Source of the DNA: Callaeas wilsoni
Lineage: Eukaryota > Chordata > Aves > Passeriformes > Callaeidae
Length of the DNA stretch: 64,000 nt
Direction: 5' to 3'
Assembly: GCA_013398955.1 (NCBI GenBank)
Contig: VWPU01014882.1
Location: forward strand, 1-64,000
In this document: positions 22,153 to 35,420 of the stretch, one piece after another
Layout of the letters: each line of letters begins with the position of its first letter
Numbering within the stretch: position 1 is the stretch's first letter
Translations under genes and position numbers: made by a program
The notes under the pieces: model-generated
What the model was told of the DNA's origin: nothing
The model's database searches: none
The model's input: only the letters and a program-made list of their open reading frames with translations

Positions 22153-22430
22153 TGCACCATGCAACAACATTTTGAAATTTCTTCTTTTCTTTCATCAATT
22201 GCTCTCCAGATGGAAGTTGAGGGTTTTCAATATTATCTGGGGATGCTGAAGCTGTGACAGTCTGAGAAGCAGTTTTGACTGGCTTCCCAGTGATTCTCAA
22301 ATCCTTGTCATGTGCCTGGACTGTGTACTGATCACTTGTACACAAGGGGGATAAATTGTTCTCCCAAGAAGTGCTGGTCCCAAATAATGCACATGGGTCT
22401 GTGTGCCCCACATTTATTTTGGTGAGAGAC
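22153..22430 (-). other. Candidate internal exon of unknown gene, minus strand
   Basis: On the minus strand ...CTTTTCCCTAG|G at 22430 and GCA|GTGAGTG at 22153 bound 92 open codons with phase 1 at both ends. The predicted peptide starts SLTKINVGHTDPCALFG and ends KKKFQNVVAWC. It is polar, Thr/Ser/Lys-rich and looks protein-like, but I recognise no family. No partner exons were found. Confidence 0.3.
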
Positions 22431-25400
22431 CTAGGGAAAAGTTTGGTGGCTTTTAGTCATGATTTCAGAACGAGGGAATGTAAAAAAACCCTAACCCAAA
22501 ACCTGTTTTTTGTTTCTATGCAGGATATAACAGTGTGCTTCTGTAGAGAGAAGTAGAGAGATTATATCAGTGTATAACCCAGTCATAACTAATTTCTTTT
22601 CTTAACAGTACCAGCCAGGGAAGGCTATTGAGTATTGGTGCTGCACTTGGAGCACAGAAAGAATGGGATGTTTTACGGTCCTAGATTCAATTCACGGTTA
22701 AATGTCTCAGGTAATGGCAGCTTTTACCACATCACTCGAGAGCATTGTATTGTCTGCTAGATTTCATAAGCAAGGAGTTTTCTTTTTTATTTAGTTGTGC
22801 TGCTTGCTTTTTCTGAAGAAATAAATGACCAAATAAAAGCCAAATCTGAAAACCTCCCCCACTGAGTCTATTTCAGTTGTTGCTGTTTTCTTCACATTTT
22901 CCTCCTTGAAATGCATTAGTTTCCAGTTGAAGGAACCTGAAGAAAAGATGATTATTACCAAGACATTTGCAAATTAGCACAGCTCAAAACACCCCCACAG
23001 CACTGTTCTAGTAAAATGAGTGAGACTGGGCTAAAACCTCTATATATTTATTTTGATCATTCTATATTCGAATTTAGCAATCCTATTACTGAGCTGAAAT
23101 TTAGGACTCTTTAGACACATTTGTCCTGGAAACAGCACTGGTAAATTACAAGCTCTGATAGGTGGGAGGATGAGGACAGTGTCTAAGATCTAACAAGGAG
23201 AAAAGTAGCAGACATTCTTCCATTTCTATTAAGTGCGTTTGCATATTTTCAGCACATTCAACAAATGAATAGTTCTGTGCTTGGACAAAATTAGTGGTTA
23301 AAGAGAAGGAAAATGCACCAAGTATGGTGTGTGGGATATTGCAGTGCTATTATGCAAATTGATGCTATGTCTTCAGCAGGAGTTTTCAGTTCAATTTAGA
23401 TCTACTCCAGAGGAGGAGAAGAGTGTGTTTTAGTCAGACCACTGGGATGCGACTGTGCACGGGAAAACTCCCATATAAAGAAAGATTCAAGCATCAGTGA
23501 AAAGATAGAGAAGCGATGGGGAATGTACACCATGTAAGGTAGAGTGCAGAAGAAGATGTGACCACTAATCACTGAGGATTTTTTGTGAAACAAGGAGAAA
23601 GGAGAGCTTAGTGGAGAGGGAAATGACTGGTAAAATGAAGCTTTGTGCCATGACAAAAGGAGGCAGTGGAAATCCCGCTTTCATGTTGCTTGGAGTACAG
23701 GAGCACAGTTTTAAACAAGGGTGGGAATTTCTGTGTTAATTCTAGTGTAATTACTGTAGTTGCAAATACATTTTTTATTTAAACTCTTCCATTCTGGAAA
23801 GCAGAGCTCTGCCATATTCCAGAACAGAAGTCGAATTTGAATTCTGAGAATGTGTCAAGAAATGCTCATGGGAGACAAATGATCACATAAATGTCAAATG
23901 CATCATTTCTTAAGTGTTCCTGCTCTGGTCATTGCTAGCAGTAATGTCTCAGCAATATCTTTTGGGCTGAACGTGGATCTACACAACATTATGTTCATTA
24001 TGTTCTGAAGACATCCAACACTGTATTTTTCACTGTATTCCCCTCTTTACCGCAGGTAAGTTCACGGTTTATGTCTGTATTATTCTGCACTGCTAAGCCA
24101 GTGCTACCTGCCAAGATTTACAGCATCTTTGCTTAACCTCAAACGGTAATAAAAATCACTAGATGGCAGCAGAGTAATTTCTGGTCTCCTCTTGCCCTGA
24201 ATTCCTGGTCATAGCTGTGTGCTCTGGGGTGCTCCTTGTAGCCAGTTCCGAGCTTTGCAGGGTATGCAAGGGCAGTTATACCTATGGAGAAAATACTAGC
24301 TTTTTCCTAAGCAAGAGATTTGTGTTCTCCATTTGGTGTCTTCACAAAGGCTGGGTTTTAATGGATGATTCCTCATTTTTTTCTTCAGATTCCTTGTTTT
24401 TCTCTGAATTTGCCCCAGTTTGTAGCTTCCAGACACTGGTATATACACAGGCTAATGGCTGTGTTGTTATGCTATTTTATATGCTTCCAAGGTAATGTAA
24501 GGTAACTAACTTAGCTTTGTCTGAGAGCAGAGAATGTCTCTGGAAACAAGAGAGGTTGATTCCATGGCTCAGGTACGAAACTGGTTAACAGGAATTGGTT
24601 AATGGCACTATTCGTTGTTATTCCACTGTTGCAGTTGGCTTTGCTCAATAAAATGCTAAAAAGCAAAGTGCTAAGAGGAGAGAAAACACTGGAGAATTAA
24701 AAAAATCAGAATAATTTTGGTCTTGAACAATCCTCACGTTTTCCTGGGAAAAGGAATAATTCCAGTCAGTTCCTCAGCTACAACCATTGGACTCTGAGGC
24801 TCCACAGCAGTGCGATGAATGGGTACATAGCCTGGCTGGTGGTGTCAGCGTTGTTTTGCCTGCTTTCCCAAGAAACCTCACCAAACTTAAGCAGTCTCCA
24901 GGAGCCCTTCATATGTCAGTGTCAAAACCAGGAGAAAGTTTTCTCTGGTGGTCACGATCTGGTCTTTGTGGGTTCAATAGCTCCTTCCCTGTCTGCTCCA
25001 ATGACAAGCTGAACTCTAGGGCAGGGGGAAGAAGGAAAGGTTATTGTGATTCTTCTGGTTTGCTTTTTTTAACAGATCCTCCCCTCCACCCCTCTCCCCC
25101 AACCAAAAACCAACCCACACTTTTATTCCTCATAAAAAAGCTCTTTTCAATGGAGTTTTAGGTCTGGAAATGGACCAAGGCAACTGTGTTCAAATGTACT
25201 GGGAAGGACATGGCTCTTGTCACTGATTTCAAGACCGCCTTCACCAAACTCTCATAAAATCAAAAAGTGCTGCTGTGCTCTGCAAAAGGCATACGGGGGT
25301 GGTCTGAGCTAAGGGTTATCAAATATAATTCTGGGTAGAGACTCTTCCAAGGTCACTTCCTTTGTAATTTATGAAATTACTGATTTTTTTTTTTTTAAAT

Positions 25401-27781
25401 TTATACAGGGGGTTGATGCATCTGAAAACTCTCACAAGGTTAAGGGCTTAATACTTATTCCCACAAATTCCTATTACAATTTGATGGCGGAAAGAATCCT
25501 CCAAATTGGTGCTAATCCATGCATTTTTAAGGCCCTCTTTACATGGCCAGAGTTGTGGAAAGGTAAGTAGAAAAGAAAAGGAGACCATTTTATGTGTTTG
25601 CACGCCCAAATACACATTTTGGGCTACAAATTTTCACTTTCTCATACTCTCTCCTACTTCACTTGCTCCATGCTGTCCTTCAGCAGGGGTTGGAATTTTG
25701 AAATGGATTTAAAACAAAAATACATGCTCTCTTTTATTATGAGCATATTTCAAGGGGAAAATGGATTATATTTTTATTGGACTGAATGCATTCAATTGCA
25801 GCAACTTTTATTATTTTGAAACAAAGTTTTGTTATTCAAACAAAAGCCTAAGTGGTACCCACTATGCCAACTGTAAGCATTTTTCTACAGCTCATTTTTA
25901 AAATAGCCTTTAGGATTTACTTGACTAAATCAAGCCTCAGGAAGGAGAAGCTTGCGGGGGGGAAATCACTGCATTAGAGGTGATAAAATGAGAAATGAGA
26001 GAGACAAACATCAGTGGAAACTCATCAGCATTAGAATAAACTCAGAAATAGACATTCTACATTTCCATAATGCTGTCAGCTGCCACTACAGAGACAGGGA
26101 TCTATTACCTCTGTTTATACAGCTGCTAACTTAATTTATAGCAATTTCTTGTATAAAAGTAGACAGTAACTTGACTGGCTGGGAAAAAAAAATCCCCTTT
26201 GTGCTGAAAATAAAAATGATAATGCACATAATAGATTTCTGAAAGTAATTTGAATGGCCGGTTAAAACACAAGGTGAGTTAGAAATATTTTTAGTAAATC
26301 TCAGCACGAATTACCTACTTTCATATGCACATTTGCAGATGGATCGATAAAGGGCAGACATGGGACATTTACTTTGCAAGATTGGATGGGCCCAGGTTAT
26401 TCACCATTTGCAGGCTTCTTTATTTTGCTGTGGCTGCATGGGGGGGATGAAGCAAGAGCAGAAATGGGCACAGTGTCCCCAAGGCTGAAATCAGATGCCT
26501 ACTCGTGATCAGCTTTGTGAGAAAAGAATCTGACCCAGCCTTGTCCCAGAAAAAATGGGCAGTTCATGTCATTTCTGTCCAGATGGTGGGGAAGATAGGA
26601 AACACCAAGCTTTCCACAGCTTTCAGTCTAAGGAAGTATCTGTAAGATATGTTTCAGGCAGACACATGTATGTCCTGACTTTGCTCCAAACCAGCTGACA
26701 CAAGCCCCAGACTGGAGGCTTTTGTTAATGCCTGTCTGCCATCACAGTGTCTCAGCTCAGGCTCAGCCCTGTACTCGCCACCACTGCTCCATGTTGGGTC
26801 TGGAGCTGATGCCATCCTGTCAGATTGGCTCCAGAGCAAGGCAGCATCGGTTTGCAAGATACTGTGAAGACACACCTAAGGTGATGAGATCTCAGCCCTT
26901 TGTTAAAGCCCGTGGCCTGACTCTGTCAGACCTGTCCTGCTCTCAAGCAGTGGTCCTCAGTCTCTTCATTCCCTGAGCAGGAGTCTGGACCTTCTCGGTA
27001 GCAAACAAGCCTCTTGGTGAGAAGCTTGCTCTTCTTAAGTACCTTTCAGCCCCCCTTAGAAGTAGTTCATGAGTCTCTAGGGGTGCATAAACCAGAGACA
27101 GAAAAGCATGGCTCTGGCAAGTCTAAGGGATATGATCATCAGCCTGCAGGTAAACATGTGCTTAAATGTTTGCTGATCAGAGACAAACTGCTGAAGTGGG
27201 GCCTTGGGAGCTGCCTTGCGACCACAGTTACTCCCTTTATGAGAAGAAGTTGATCTTCAAATTGAGGTGGAATGCTTTCTTGTTGCAGCATAACCTGGTT
27301 TTGCAGGGAAAAGGAAAGGGAAGATAGGACTGGCAATAGTTTGTGGCAATCTGTCCTCAGAATTAAAATATATGAGAGCAAAATTAGAAGTTCTGTCACT
27401 GCTATGCATATACTACCAGGTTTGAATAAAACAGGGGATGAGGCAGCTGAGAACCGAGTTGCATGGACCAAGCCATAAAAGGAGGAGTGCAACACAGAAA
27501 CAGTCAGGTCTGGCACATCTGATGAGGACTTGGGGTGGAGAGAGGCATGAGGAGTTTGCATGATGTCAGCTGTCTGGCTCCAGAGAGTGCTAGTCCAGAA
27601 GAATCTCATATCTCAGGACATTGTCATGAGCAAAAAAGAAGCCCCTATCACATTTGGCACCACAGTGATCCCGCTGTCTCAGTGGCATCCCCAGTGTTTC
27701 CAGGATTAACAGGTGTGTTTGCCCTCATGTGGACGTCACTTCAGAACCGCAAGGGCTCCAGGGATAGCCTGTGTTTCTCAG
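22431..27781. other. Intergenic stretch
   Basis: No gene or named repeat was recognised in 5.3 kb. Open frames of up to about 156 codons (27139-27609, minus) lack splice context and family resemblance. Confidence 0.5.
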
Positions 27782-28052
27782 CCCAGCTCTGTCCACGTCT
27801 CCCACAATTTGGAGGCCTCCAATGTGCTTTCCCCTGAGCAGCTGCAGGTTGTCACCACATCCTCACCTCCCATGGCCGTGGGAATTTCTGGGGTTTGTGC
27901 TGCTGTGCAGGACCAGCTTGAGGGAGGGCTGGTAGAATCCTTTGGCCTCACAAACAGCCTCTGCATGGAGTCCCTACAGCATGCCAACTCGCCTGGCATA
28001 CGCAGAGCAGCCACGAGTCCCATCTGGATGGTGGGAAGGGCCAGTCCTGAAG
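27782..28052 (+). other. Candidate exon, weak
   Basis: Acceptor GTGTTTCTCAG and donor GAAG|GTAAGC enclose 90 open codons beginning PSSVHVSHNLEASN and ending VGRASPE. The opposite strand is also open, so base composition alone may explain it. No family recognised. Confidence 0.2.
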
Positions 28053-29548
28053 GTAAGCTCTCAGGGTGGTACCTCCTGCTTTGCCTGTTGTCAGTGCCTC
28101 AGGACCAAACCAGTGGTTGAACTACTTTGTAGATGCCTGTGCTGCTTCAGTTGTGAGCTTTGTACAAATAGTTGTTGATAAAACAAAACTGGACTATGTT
28201 CAAAAGTCAAGCTAGTTCTCTCTGCTTCAGGCCCTGGACCCCTTAATTTGTGGCCAGTGGAGGCTTATCCAGCAGCTAGCCACAAACTCTTCCTGTTGCA
28301 GGACTATGCTGTATTATGTGTCTGCTCCACTCAAAGGGAAAAGAGGAGACAGGGGAAGTGCTGAATTTAGAAGGGCTTTTGATTCAATATTTCAAAGCTT
28401 TACAAAATACTCAGGCAGTGGTCTGTGTAGACTCCTCATTCTAACTGAAATTTTAGGTTAAGAAAAACAAGTTGTTGATTCATTGACTCAGGTCTCTAGT
28501 TCTGCAAACCAGCAGGGAATTGATTTATAAAAGGTGAGAGTCTAGGACAGTCTGGAAGCCCACATCATGAGTAAGCATACAAAGAGATTTATAAGAGTGC
28601 AAAAGGATAATGTTTCTGGTCCTTATTGGTTTTTAGCTGCTTAAATACCACAGTAGATGTCAGAGGATTAATAACTTTGAGGATCTGCCATCTTGCACAT
28701 CATTGAAAACCTCCTAATGGGGTTAAAAGAGCACAGACACATTTTCTGAAGTTTGGCGTACGTCAGCACCTGTTACAGTATTTCCAAATTCATTCAGTCA
28801 AGCAGACAACGCTGGCATGTGCAACAGCATTGTGGGAAAGAAGGGAAATGTCATAGTGTGTGGAAAAAGGTGACAGGTCTAAGACATGGTACCATATGAA
28901 ACAGGATGCCAGGTTGGTTGTTGGAACAGGGAACTAGACAGAGGGTGAGGAGTGACACTGAAGTAGTGAGCGTTGAAGTGCGAAGCAACACATGTGTCAA
29001 GTTGAAATCTTCTTGCTGTACAGGATGTACCAACACAAAAAGAAACATCGCCTATGATTTCAAGCCTGATTGCTGCTCCTCGAGGGCCTCAGCATAACAG
29101 TTTATTATTGATGTGAAAGCAAAAGCTTCCTAGGAAACACGGTTAAATAAAGATTTGAACTTTAAAAGCTTTGATCATAGGGATGATTTGTGTCCAATTC
29201 AGCCCAACTCTCTTAACATATAGAATAGCTCATGACAGCATTTTTGATAGTAAATATTTACAAATCATAATCTGACCACACATCAGAAAGAAGTTAAGAG
29301 TCAGTTAGCAGTGCAATGTAATGTATTCAAATGCAGCACATACCACACTACTCAGCCACACCGCACGTTATAAACAACATCACACATTGCATTCGAGTAG
29401 CTGTACAGTCTGCAGGTCTGCAGAACTCCATGAGGTTTGCCTTCAAGTGCCATCCTGCTCTGAAAAGCAGGCTCTAAAAAGCTCATTGTGTGGCTCTGTG
29501 TTTACTCTATTGTTCTAGTCCTTGTCGGATCACAGCACTTAAAAGAAG
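28053..29548. other. Intergenic stretch
   Basis: No feature recognised. Confidence 0.5.
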
Positions 29549-30175
29549 ATCATAGAGTTGTAATGGTTTGTGTTAGCAGGGACATTAAATCTCATCTTGT
29601 TCAAACCTCCCTGCCATGGGCAGCGACGCCTTCCACTAGACCAGGTTGCTCAGAGCTCCATCCAGCCTGGCCTTGAACACCTCCAGGGATGGAGCATCCA
29701 CTGTTTCTCTGGACAGCCTGTTCCAGTGCCTCACCACCCTCACAGTAATTTATTCCTAGTATCTAATCTGTTTGTACCCTCTTTCAATTTAAAGCCATTA
29801 CCCCTTGTCCTACCACTACATGACCCTGTAAAAGGTCCCTCTTCAGCTGTCTTGTGGCCCCCTTTAAGTGCTGACAAGTGTGATAAGGTCACCCCAGAGC
29901 CTTCTCTTCTCCACGTGAACAACACCAAGTCTCTCAGCCTGTGTTCATAGAAGTGCTCCATCCCTCTGATCATCTTTGGCCTCCTCTGGACTTGCTCCAA
30001 CAGGTACATGTTCCTTCTTACACTGGGTGCCCCAGAGCCGGATGCAGCACTCCAGATGGGATCTCACCAGAGCGCAGCAGAGGGGCACAGTCCCCTCCCT
30101 TGCCGTGCTGCCCACGCTGCTCTTGATGTGGCCCAGGAGAAGGTTGGCTTTCTGGCCTGCAAGTGCACATTGCAG
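29549..30175 (-). mobile_element. CR1 LINE 3' fragment, about 630 bp
   Basis: This is the longest avian-type CR1 copy in the window, in reverse orientation. It runs from a 'catagagttgtaatgg' 3' end through 'aacacctccagggatggagcatcc', 'ccttctcttctcca', 'ctccatccctctgatcatcttt' and 'actccagatgggatctcacc' to a 5'-truncated end near 30175. Open frames in it are remnants in wrong frames. Confidence 0.9.
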
Positions 30176-33100
30176 TGGAAAGATGCTTCCTTCTATTCAA
30201 GGAAGATACATTTTTCCTTCTATTTCTCAGCTCAAGATGGGTTCAGAGAAGAAAGGTAGGTTGTCCTTCCATGTCAGCTCAAAGAGGATAAGTGATACAT
30301 GAAAGATTTCATCTCGTGTTTTCCACCATGTTTGGGCAGCCCTTGTTTTCTCACCTGATAACACTGCTGCTGGAGCGTTCACCACAGTATTTGCTTTTTA
30401 TAGAAGCCAGCTTTGCCTTCCCTGCCCAGCGTCATTTAGGTTCAGTTGCATTTCAAGGTAAGGCAGCTCATTGGTCAGCTGTGGTATGGCCTCCTTCTTT
30501 TGGTGTCTGTTCTCAAAGGTCTGTCCAGCCTTAGACTCCTGGGGATGGATAAAAAGCTCCATCAGACACCAAAAGGTACACATCTGCTTGTGCGTGCACA
30601 AATCAACATCCCTGGCTAACAGATGAGAGGGAAGCCAAATGAAGTGAGACGTGGGGTATCGAACACATCTGTCAGAAACATCTGTCAGAAAAGCTGAGAA
30701 CAGTTTCCCTGCCGTGCGATGCTCATTCCTCTTCAGTAGCTACCGACTGCACCTTCTGGGTCTTATTTAGCTCTCCTAGATAGCTGACTCCTACCGTCCT
30801 CTTCTCCTTTCTTCTTCCTCCTTTTTATGGAGTTTTTCCTCTTGTTTCAGCAGGTGGGCACAGATGGACACGTGCTGAGACTTAGCCCCTGTTGTCAAAA
30901 GAGGGCTCTCCAGGAAGCAGGGCACAGAAGGGACATGGCAGGAGGAAAGGCACTGTGAGCTGCGGGCACTAACACAGCACAGTGTCCTGTTTGTGCTTTT
31001 GGGGTGATAAGTTCCACCTCAAGGTCTTATCGTTGGGGTATCCTCAGGTGTCTCTTCCTTACGGATCCTCTAATCTCTGTGAGTGCTGAGCTGAGTCTTG
31101 AGTGATTTTTTTTCAGCTGTGCTATTCAAGTATTCACTACTCAGATGGCTTTTGTTTATTGGCTTGTTGGGACGTAAAAGTCTCTGACCCTCTTTGTCCA
31201 GCCTGGCTGGTCTCACAATCAGCCTCTTCAGAAGCCACTCATGAGAAGGGAGAAGGACTGGAACTCCATAGTTTTATTAGATTTTTTTAAAATTAACTTT
31301 GTTTCTGTGGGAAAGCAAGGTAACAAGTGCACACCCAGTGAGTTTTCCACTACCTAAGGAGATGACTTATAATACTTATGCATCTGGTTTCTTCTGACAT
31401 GCCTGTGGGTCTCATGCTCTGCTGACAGTCTTCTGGGAAATGCTGATAATGAGCAATCTTTGCTTTTCCCAACATGCTTGTTTGTTTTCTTCCTAATCCA
31501 CTCTACAGAAAGGACGAGATCTCATGTGCAGTCCTATCTACACTATCTTAACAGAAACAATTACACTTCCTGCTTTAATTAACAGTGAGCTTGACTTTCT
31601 TTTCCAAAACCAGAGGATGAATCTTCCTTAGCTGTAGCTGTGCAGCTTTCTCTGACTTGGAGATCAGACAGGTGCATGACAGGAAGCACTCAGCCTCTTT
31701 CAGGGTTCCCAAAGGTATCACCATGGGGAGAAACTCTCCCTTGCTTTTTCTGAGAATAAACTGCTCAAATCCCTCCATAACCTCTAAGGGACAGGAATTA
31801 ACTCAGACATAAACACTGCCTTCAGATACAAGCTGCTTATCTGAGAGATGAGCAGGGCTTTGTACAGGAACCCCTTAGGAGGCACTCCATCACAGGCTTC
31901 CCTTTCAAAGCAAGCAGCCAAATGGTGAGCCCCACAGCAAGAGACAGTGATCCAGCTTAAACTAACCTACTTAGCCACCCCAGCAGCCTTAAGCAGGTTC
32001 CCCAAGCTGTTGGCACTGCTCTGACACAGGGAGTACCTGCCCTTGCTGTGCTGCCTCACATCCACAGGCTTGATGGTCAGGTGGGGCTCAAGGACTGCTG
32101 CCTTTGCCAGCATCCCCAGCTGCATCTGCTTGAATTTTGGTAGTGATGCTCCTCAGCCCCCGTGCTGTCTGTGCAATCCATAAATGGCCCTTGATGACCT
32201 CCATCACTGTCCTTGGGCCCTGAGAAGTTCTCCTCCTTGTGAGTGGCTGTAGATTAGCACTTTAGTAGTAACATAGGAAGAGGGAAGTTACCTGGGAGGT
32301 AATAGTCATAAAGAAAAATAGTTACCCACTCACTCAAGGGCAGTTTAGAGGCAGGTGAGAGCAAAGGGTAGTTTCTTCCTTTTATATCATTAGAAGAGAA
32401 ACAGGGAAAACAGAGCCTCTGTTCTGCCTAAGCATCCAGAGGACAAGTGGATGCTGGAGGAGCAGAGGTGGAAATCCTTTCCTTCCCCATCCCTATTTAC
32501 CGTTAAGAATTGAAAACAGGGAGAGGATTCAGTGCCTGGAGAGGACATTGCTGATGGCCCAAAAGGTACTGAAAACCTGCTGGGAGTCTGTAAGAGGCAC
32601 AGGAGGAAAGGAGGAAAGAAGTGAGTAGTTGATGATGACTGGAACTAATGAGACCTGGGTCAAGTCACTCCAACTGAAACTTTTTCTGTGGTTGGGGCAT
32701 TTAAAAGGTTTCTTGTCCATGTGGACTGTCTTGAGTCTAATAAGCTGTGAGTTCAGCTAGCAGACTTTCCATAATTTGGGAGATGGGGACTATGTCCTCT
32801 ACCCAGACATCCTCTTTTTTTCTATGAAACCTTTCATTTATGCCTGTCATCCCAGTTAAAATGAGCTAAAATTGCCCAGTGAGCTCAGGGGAGTGAGGAA
32901 AACAAAGACAGACAACTGAACAGACAGACACATGTGCATTAACTCATCTGCACAAAGCATAATTGTTTGAATCCCATTTCTGTAGAAAATATCTGATTTT
33001 TCAGCAAGTAGAAGACCCTGAGAGCCTTGGGGATGTGAGAGACTGTGCAAATGGAATGCTCCGTTTTTATTGTCCAGCTTCCATCACTGTTCCAGAGAAG

Positions 33101-34879
33101 GAGAAATGCCACATATGATGCCTGAAATCTTCAGCCAGAATCTACCTCCAGCTTCTCCCCTGCAATTATCTTCTATATGCAAGAAAATTGTTTTCTGCTC
33201 TCAATCTCTAACTCATGCTTTCTTCTTCTTCTCCTTTTTTTCCATAAACATCATGAAATCATTATTTGAAAAGAGGGAAAGAGAGAGAGATTAATTAAGA
33301 AGCTTGTATTCCACTTTGAGGCTTTCACTGGTAATCAGAAACTGCTTGAGTTGTGCTTTCAGGGATTTGTAATATGAACAAAATCTCTGGATAAGGAGAC
33401 AGGCTGTAATTAATTTCTCTCTTCAGGACGATTACAGATATAAATAGTAAAACAAAGACAGACAAGTATCAGCAGAGGTGCCCACGTTGCATGTACTCCA
33501 TTGTAATGTGGCTCAATAGCAGATTATTTTCTACTCAAGGTCAATGATTCACAGCATGAAAAGGATATGGCACAGGATTTCTAGGATTTCTAGCTTTTGC
33601 TAGCACACACCAGATAATCATCACTTCAGCCACTTTTCCAAGTGGAAAAGAAACCAAGCATAGAAAAGAAACTTTCTCGTCTCATCCCTCCCTTGCACTA
33701 TCCTGCCCTCTGGAGAGCTGGCAGCAGAAACCAGTTAAGCTGGGGTAGTTTGAGCGTAAGTGCAATAGTATTGTTGGAAGCAGGAAGCCTTAGCAAGGAG
33801 ATGAAAGGGAAGGATTGGTAGAAGCCTCTAGCTGCTTTTCAGCATCTCAGGTTTCATGGGAAAAAAAAAAAAGCCCTGCTGCCAGGGGTCTGCAGCAAAT
33901 TTTGAAAGGAAGAACCGGCCTAGTGTTGCAGCACTGAAGAAGTTTGCAGACAGCTGCAGGAGCAGCTATGGTGTGTGAATGGCATTGGTTTGTGTTGGTT
34001 TGTTTCCTCACAGCCATCACTGACACTTGAAGTGTCTTCAACATGGAATGTTTTGCTGCTGACCAAAGAAGCCTGGGGAGAAGAAGGAGAAAGCTGGGCT
34101 CACAAAGGTTCATGTGTTCTTCTCAGGCAAACCAGTGGCCTGGGCAATGTTTTGGGCTGTAAGACAGCAGCAGGTCGGGCTGGGGGAGAACATGACCTTG
34201 CTTTCCTGTCCTGTGACAATGGGGAGATGTAATGTTCTGGAGGAGGGGCCCTTGGTATGCCCAAACAGGCCAGTCCAAAACTAAGGGAAATTACTGATGT
34301 AGGGCAACAGCCAGCTCTTTCCTTTCATTCCATTATCAGCCATCAATGTTCTTGCAAAGCAGCTCGACAGCATCACTGACTATTTTATAGAGAGGGACAA
34401 AGAGGCATGAGAGTACACAGACCAATGCACTCACAATTTCTGCTAGCAACCGACACTGTTTTCAATGACCCATCTTGAGCTCTACTCCAAAACTACAGCT
34501 TATTTTAAGGGAAAAAAAGCCTGAAAGAGCTAAACTATGAGCAGCTTCCAAAACAAGTCGATGCCATGGCAATGAAAACTGCTTCTGTTGTTCTCTCCAG
34601 GCTTGTCAAGAGCTATATCCAGCTCTGTGTGTGTGCTAAGAGTAGAAATGAGGGGATAACTCACTTTGAAAGCTTTCTTCTGAGGTTTGTGTAAAGATTT
34701 TATCAACTTGTTCTTGCACTGACAATCTGCCTAAAATAAAGGACTTTGCTTTGAAAACAGGGACTCCAGTATCTACTTTTACATAAGCAGAAAGCAAGCA
34801 ATAGTCAGGGACTGGCTGAATAATGCAACAGGCTCCCTCTTAGAGGACAACAGGAAGGATCAAGCTGATGGGAGGTCAG
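30176..34879. other. Intergenic stretch
   Basis: No gene recognised. Small features: a 13-bp perfect inverted repeat (30497-30509 with 30563-30575, 53-base spacer) and a 13-bp tandem duplication near 30665. Confidence 0.5.
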
Positions 34880-35420
34880 AAATCATTGTTTGTCAGGTGA
34901 AGAAAAATGTAGGAGATATTGAAAGGTCCAGAGAAGGTCAGTGAAGATAGAAGTGTCATTGAATTTACAGATGATGAGAGATTGCAGGGACTCTTTAGCA
35001 GAAATGATGACTAGTTGGAGGGAGTCTTGTCTGAGACATTCACAATGATTAAAGATGGAAAGTGAAATTGATTGCTTCTTCCTTTCTTTCCTTTTTCTCC
35101 CTTTAAACTCTGTCCTGCAACATGGGAACAAGCGGTCATTCACTGAAATTAAAGGGCAGCAGCTTTAGAGCTGATAAAAAATATTTTTTTAAATGCTGCA
35201 TGTAGTATATCCATGGAATGTATTGTCCCGCTCCCCGAGGTCATGGATGCAAAGGGTGTGGCTGGATTTTAAAGAGGCTGGACTAATTTCACCACCCTTT
35301 ACAATCCACCTGAGGCAAGGCAAAAAGGGCAGGTATTGGATCACCTGCTTTGGGGTAAAACCTGAAAAATCCTGCTCCTGAGGCAAGATGGATATCTCTG
35401 TCAGAGGATGTCAGGCAGCT
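34880..35420 (+). mobile_element. Old CR1-like LINE remnant
   Basis: In sense orientation the segment resembles an ancient amniote CR1: 'gaatttacagatgatga', then 'cactgaaattaaagg.agcag', 'tccatggaatgtattg', 'gaggtcatggatgcaaa' and 'ggctggattttaaa' in the expected order. It is heavily diverged and has no intact frame. Confidence 0.6.

Noticed and set aside
27139..27609. 156-codon minus-strand open frame
   Set aside because: No acceptor-donor pair suits it, its composition is hydrophobic/Ser-rich without recognisable domain, and the overlapping plus strand is also open.
29570..30302. Open frames of up to 126 codons on both strands
   Set aside because: They lie within the CR1 3' fragment in frames that are not the element's reverse-transcriptase frame.
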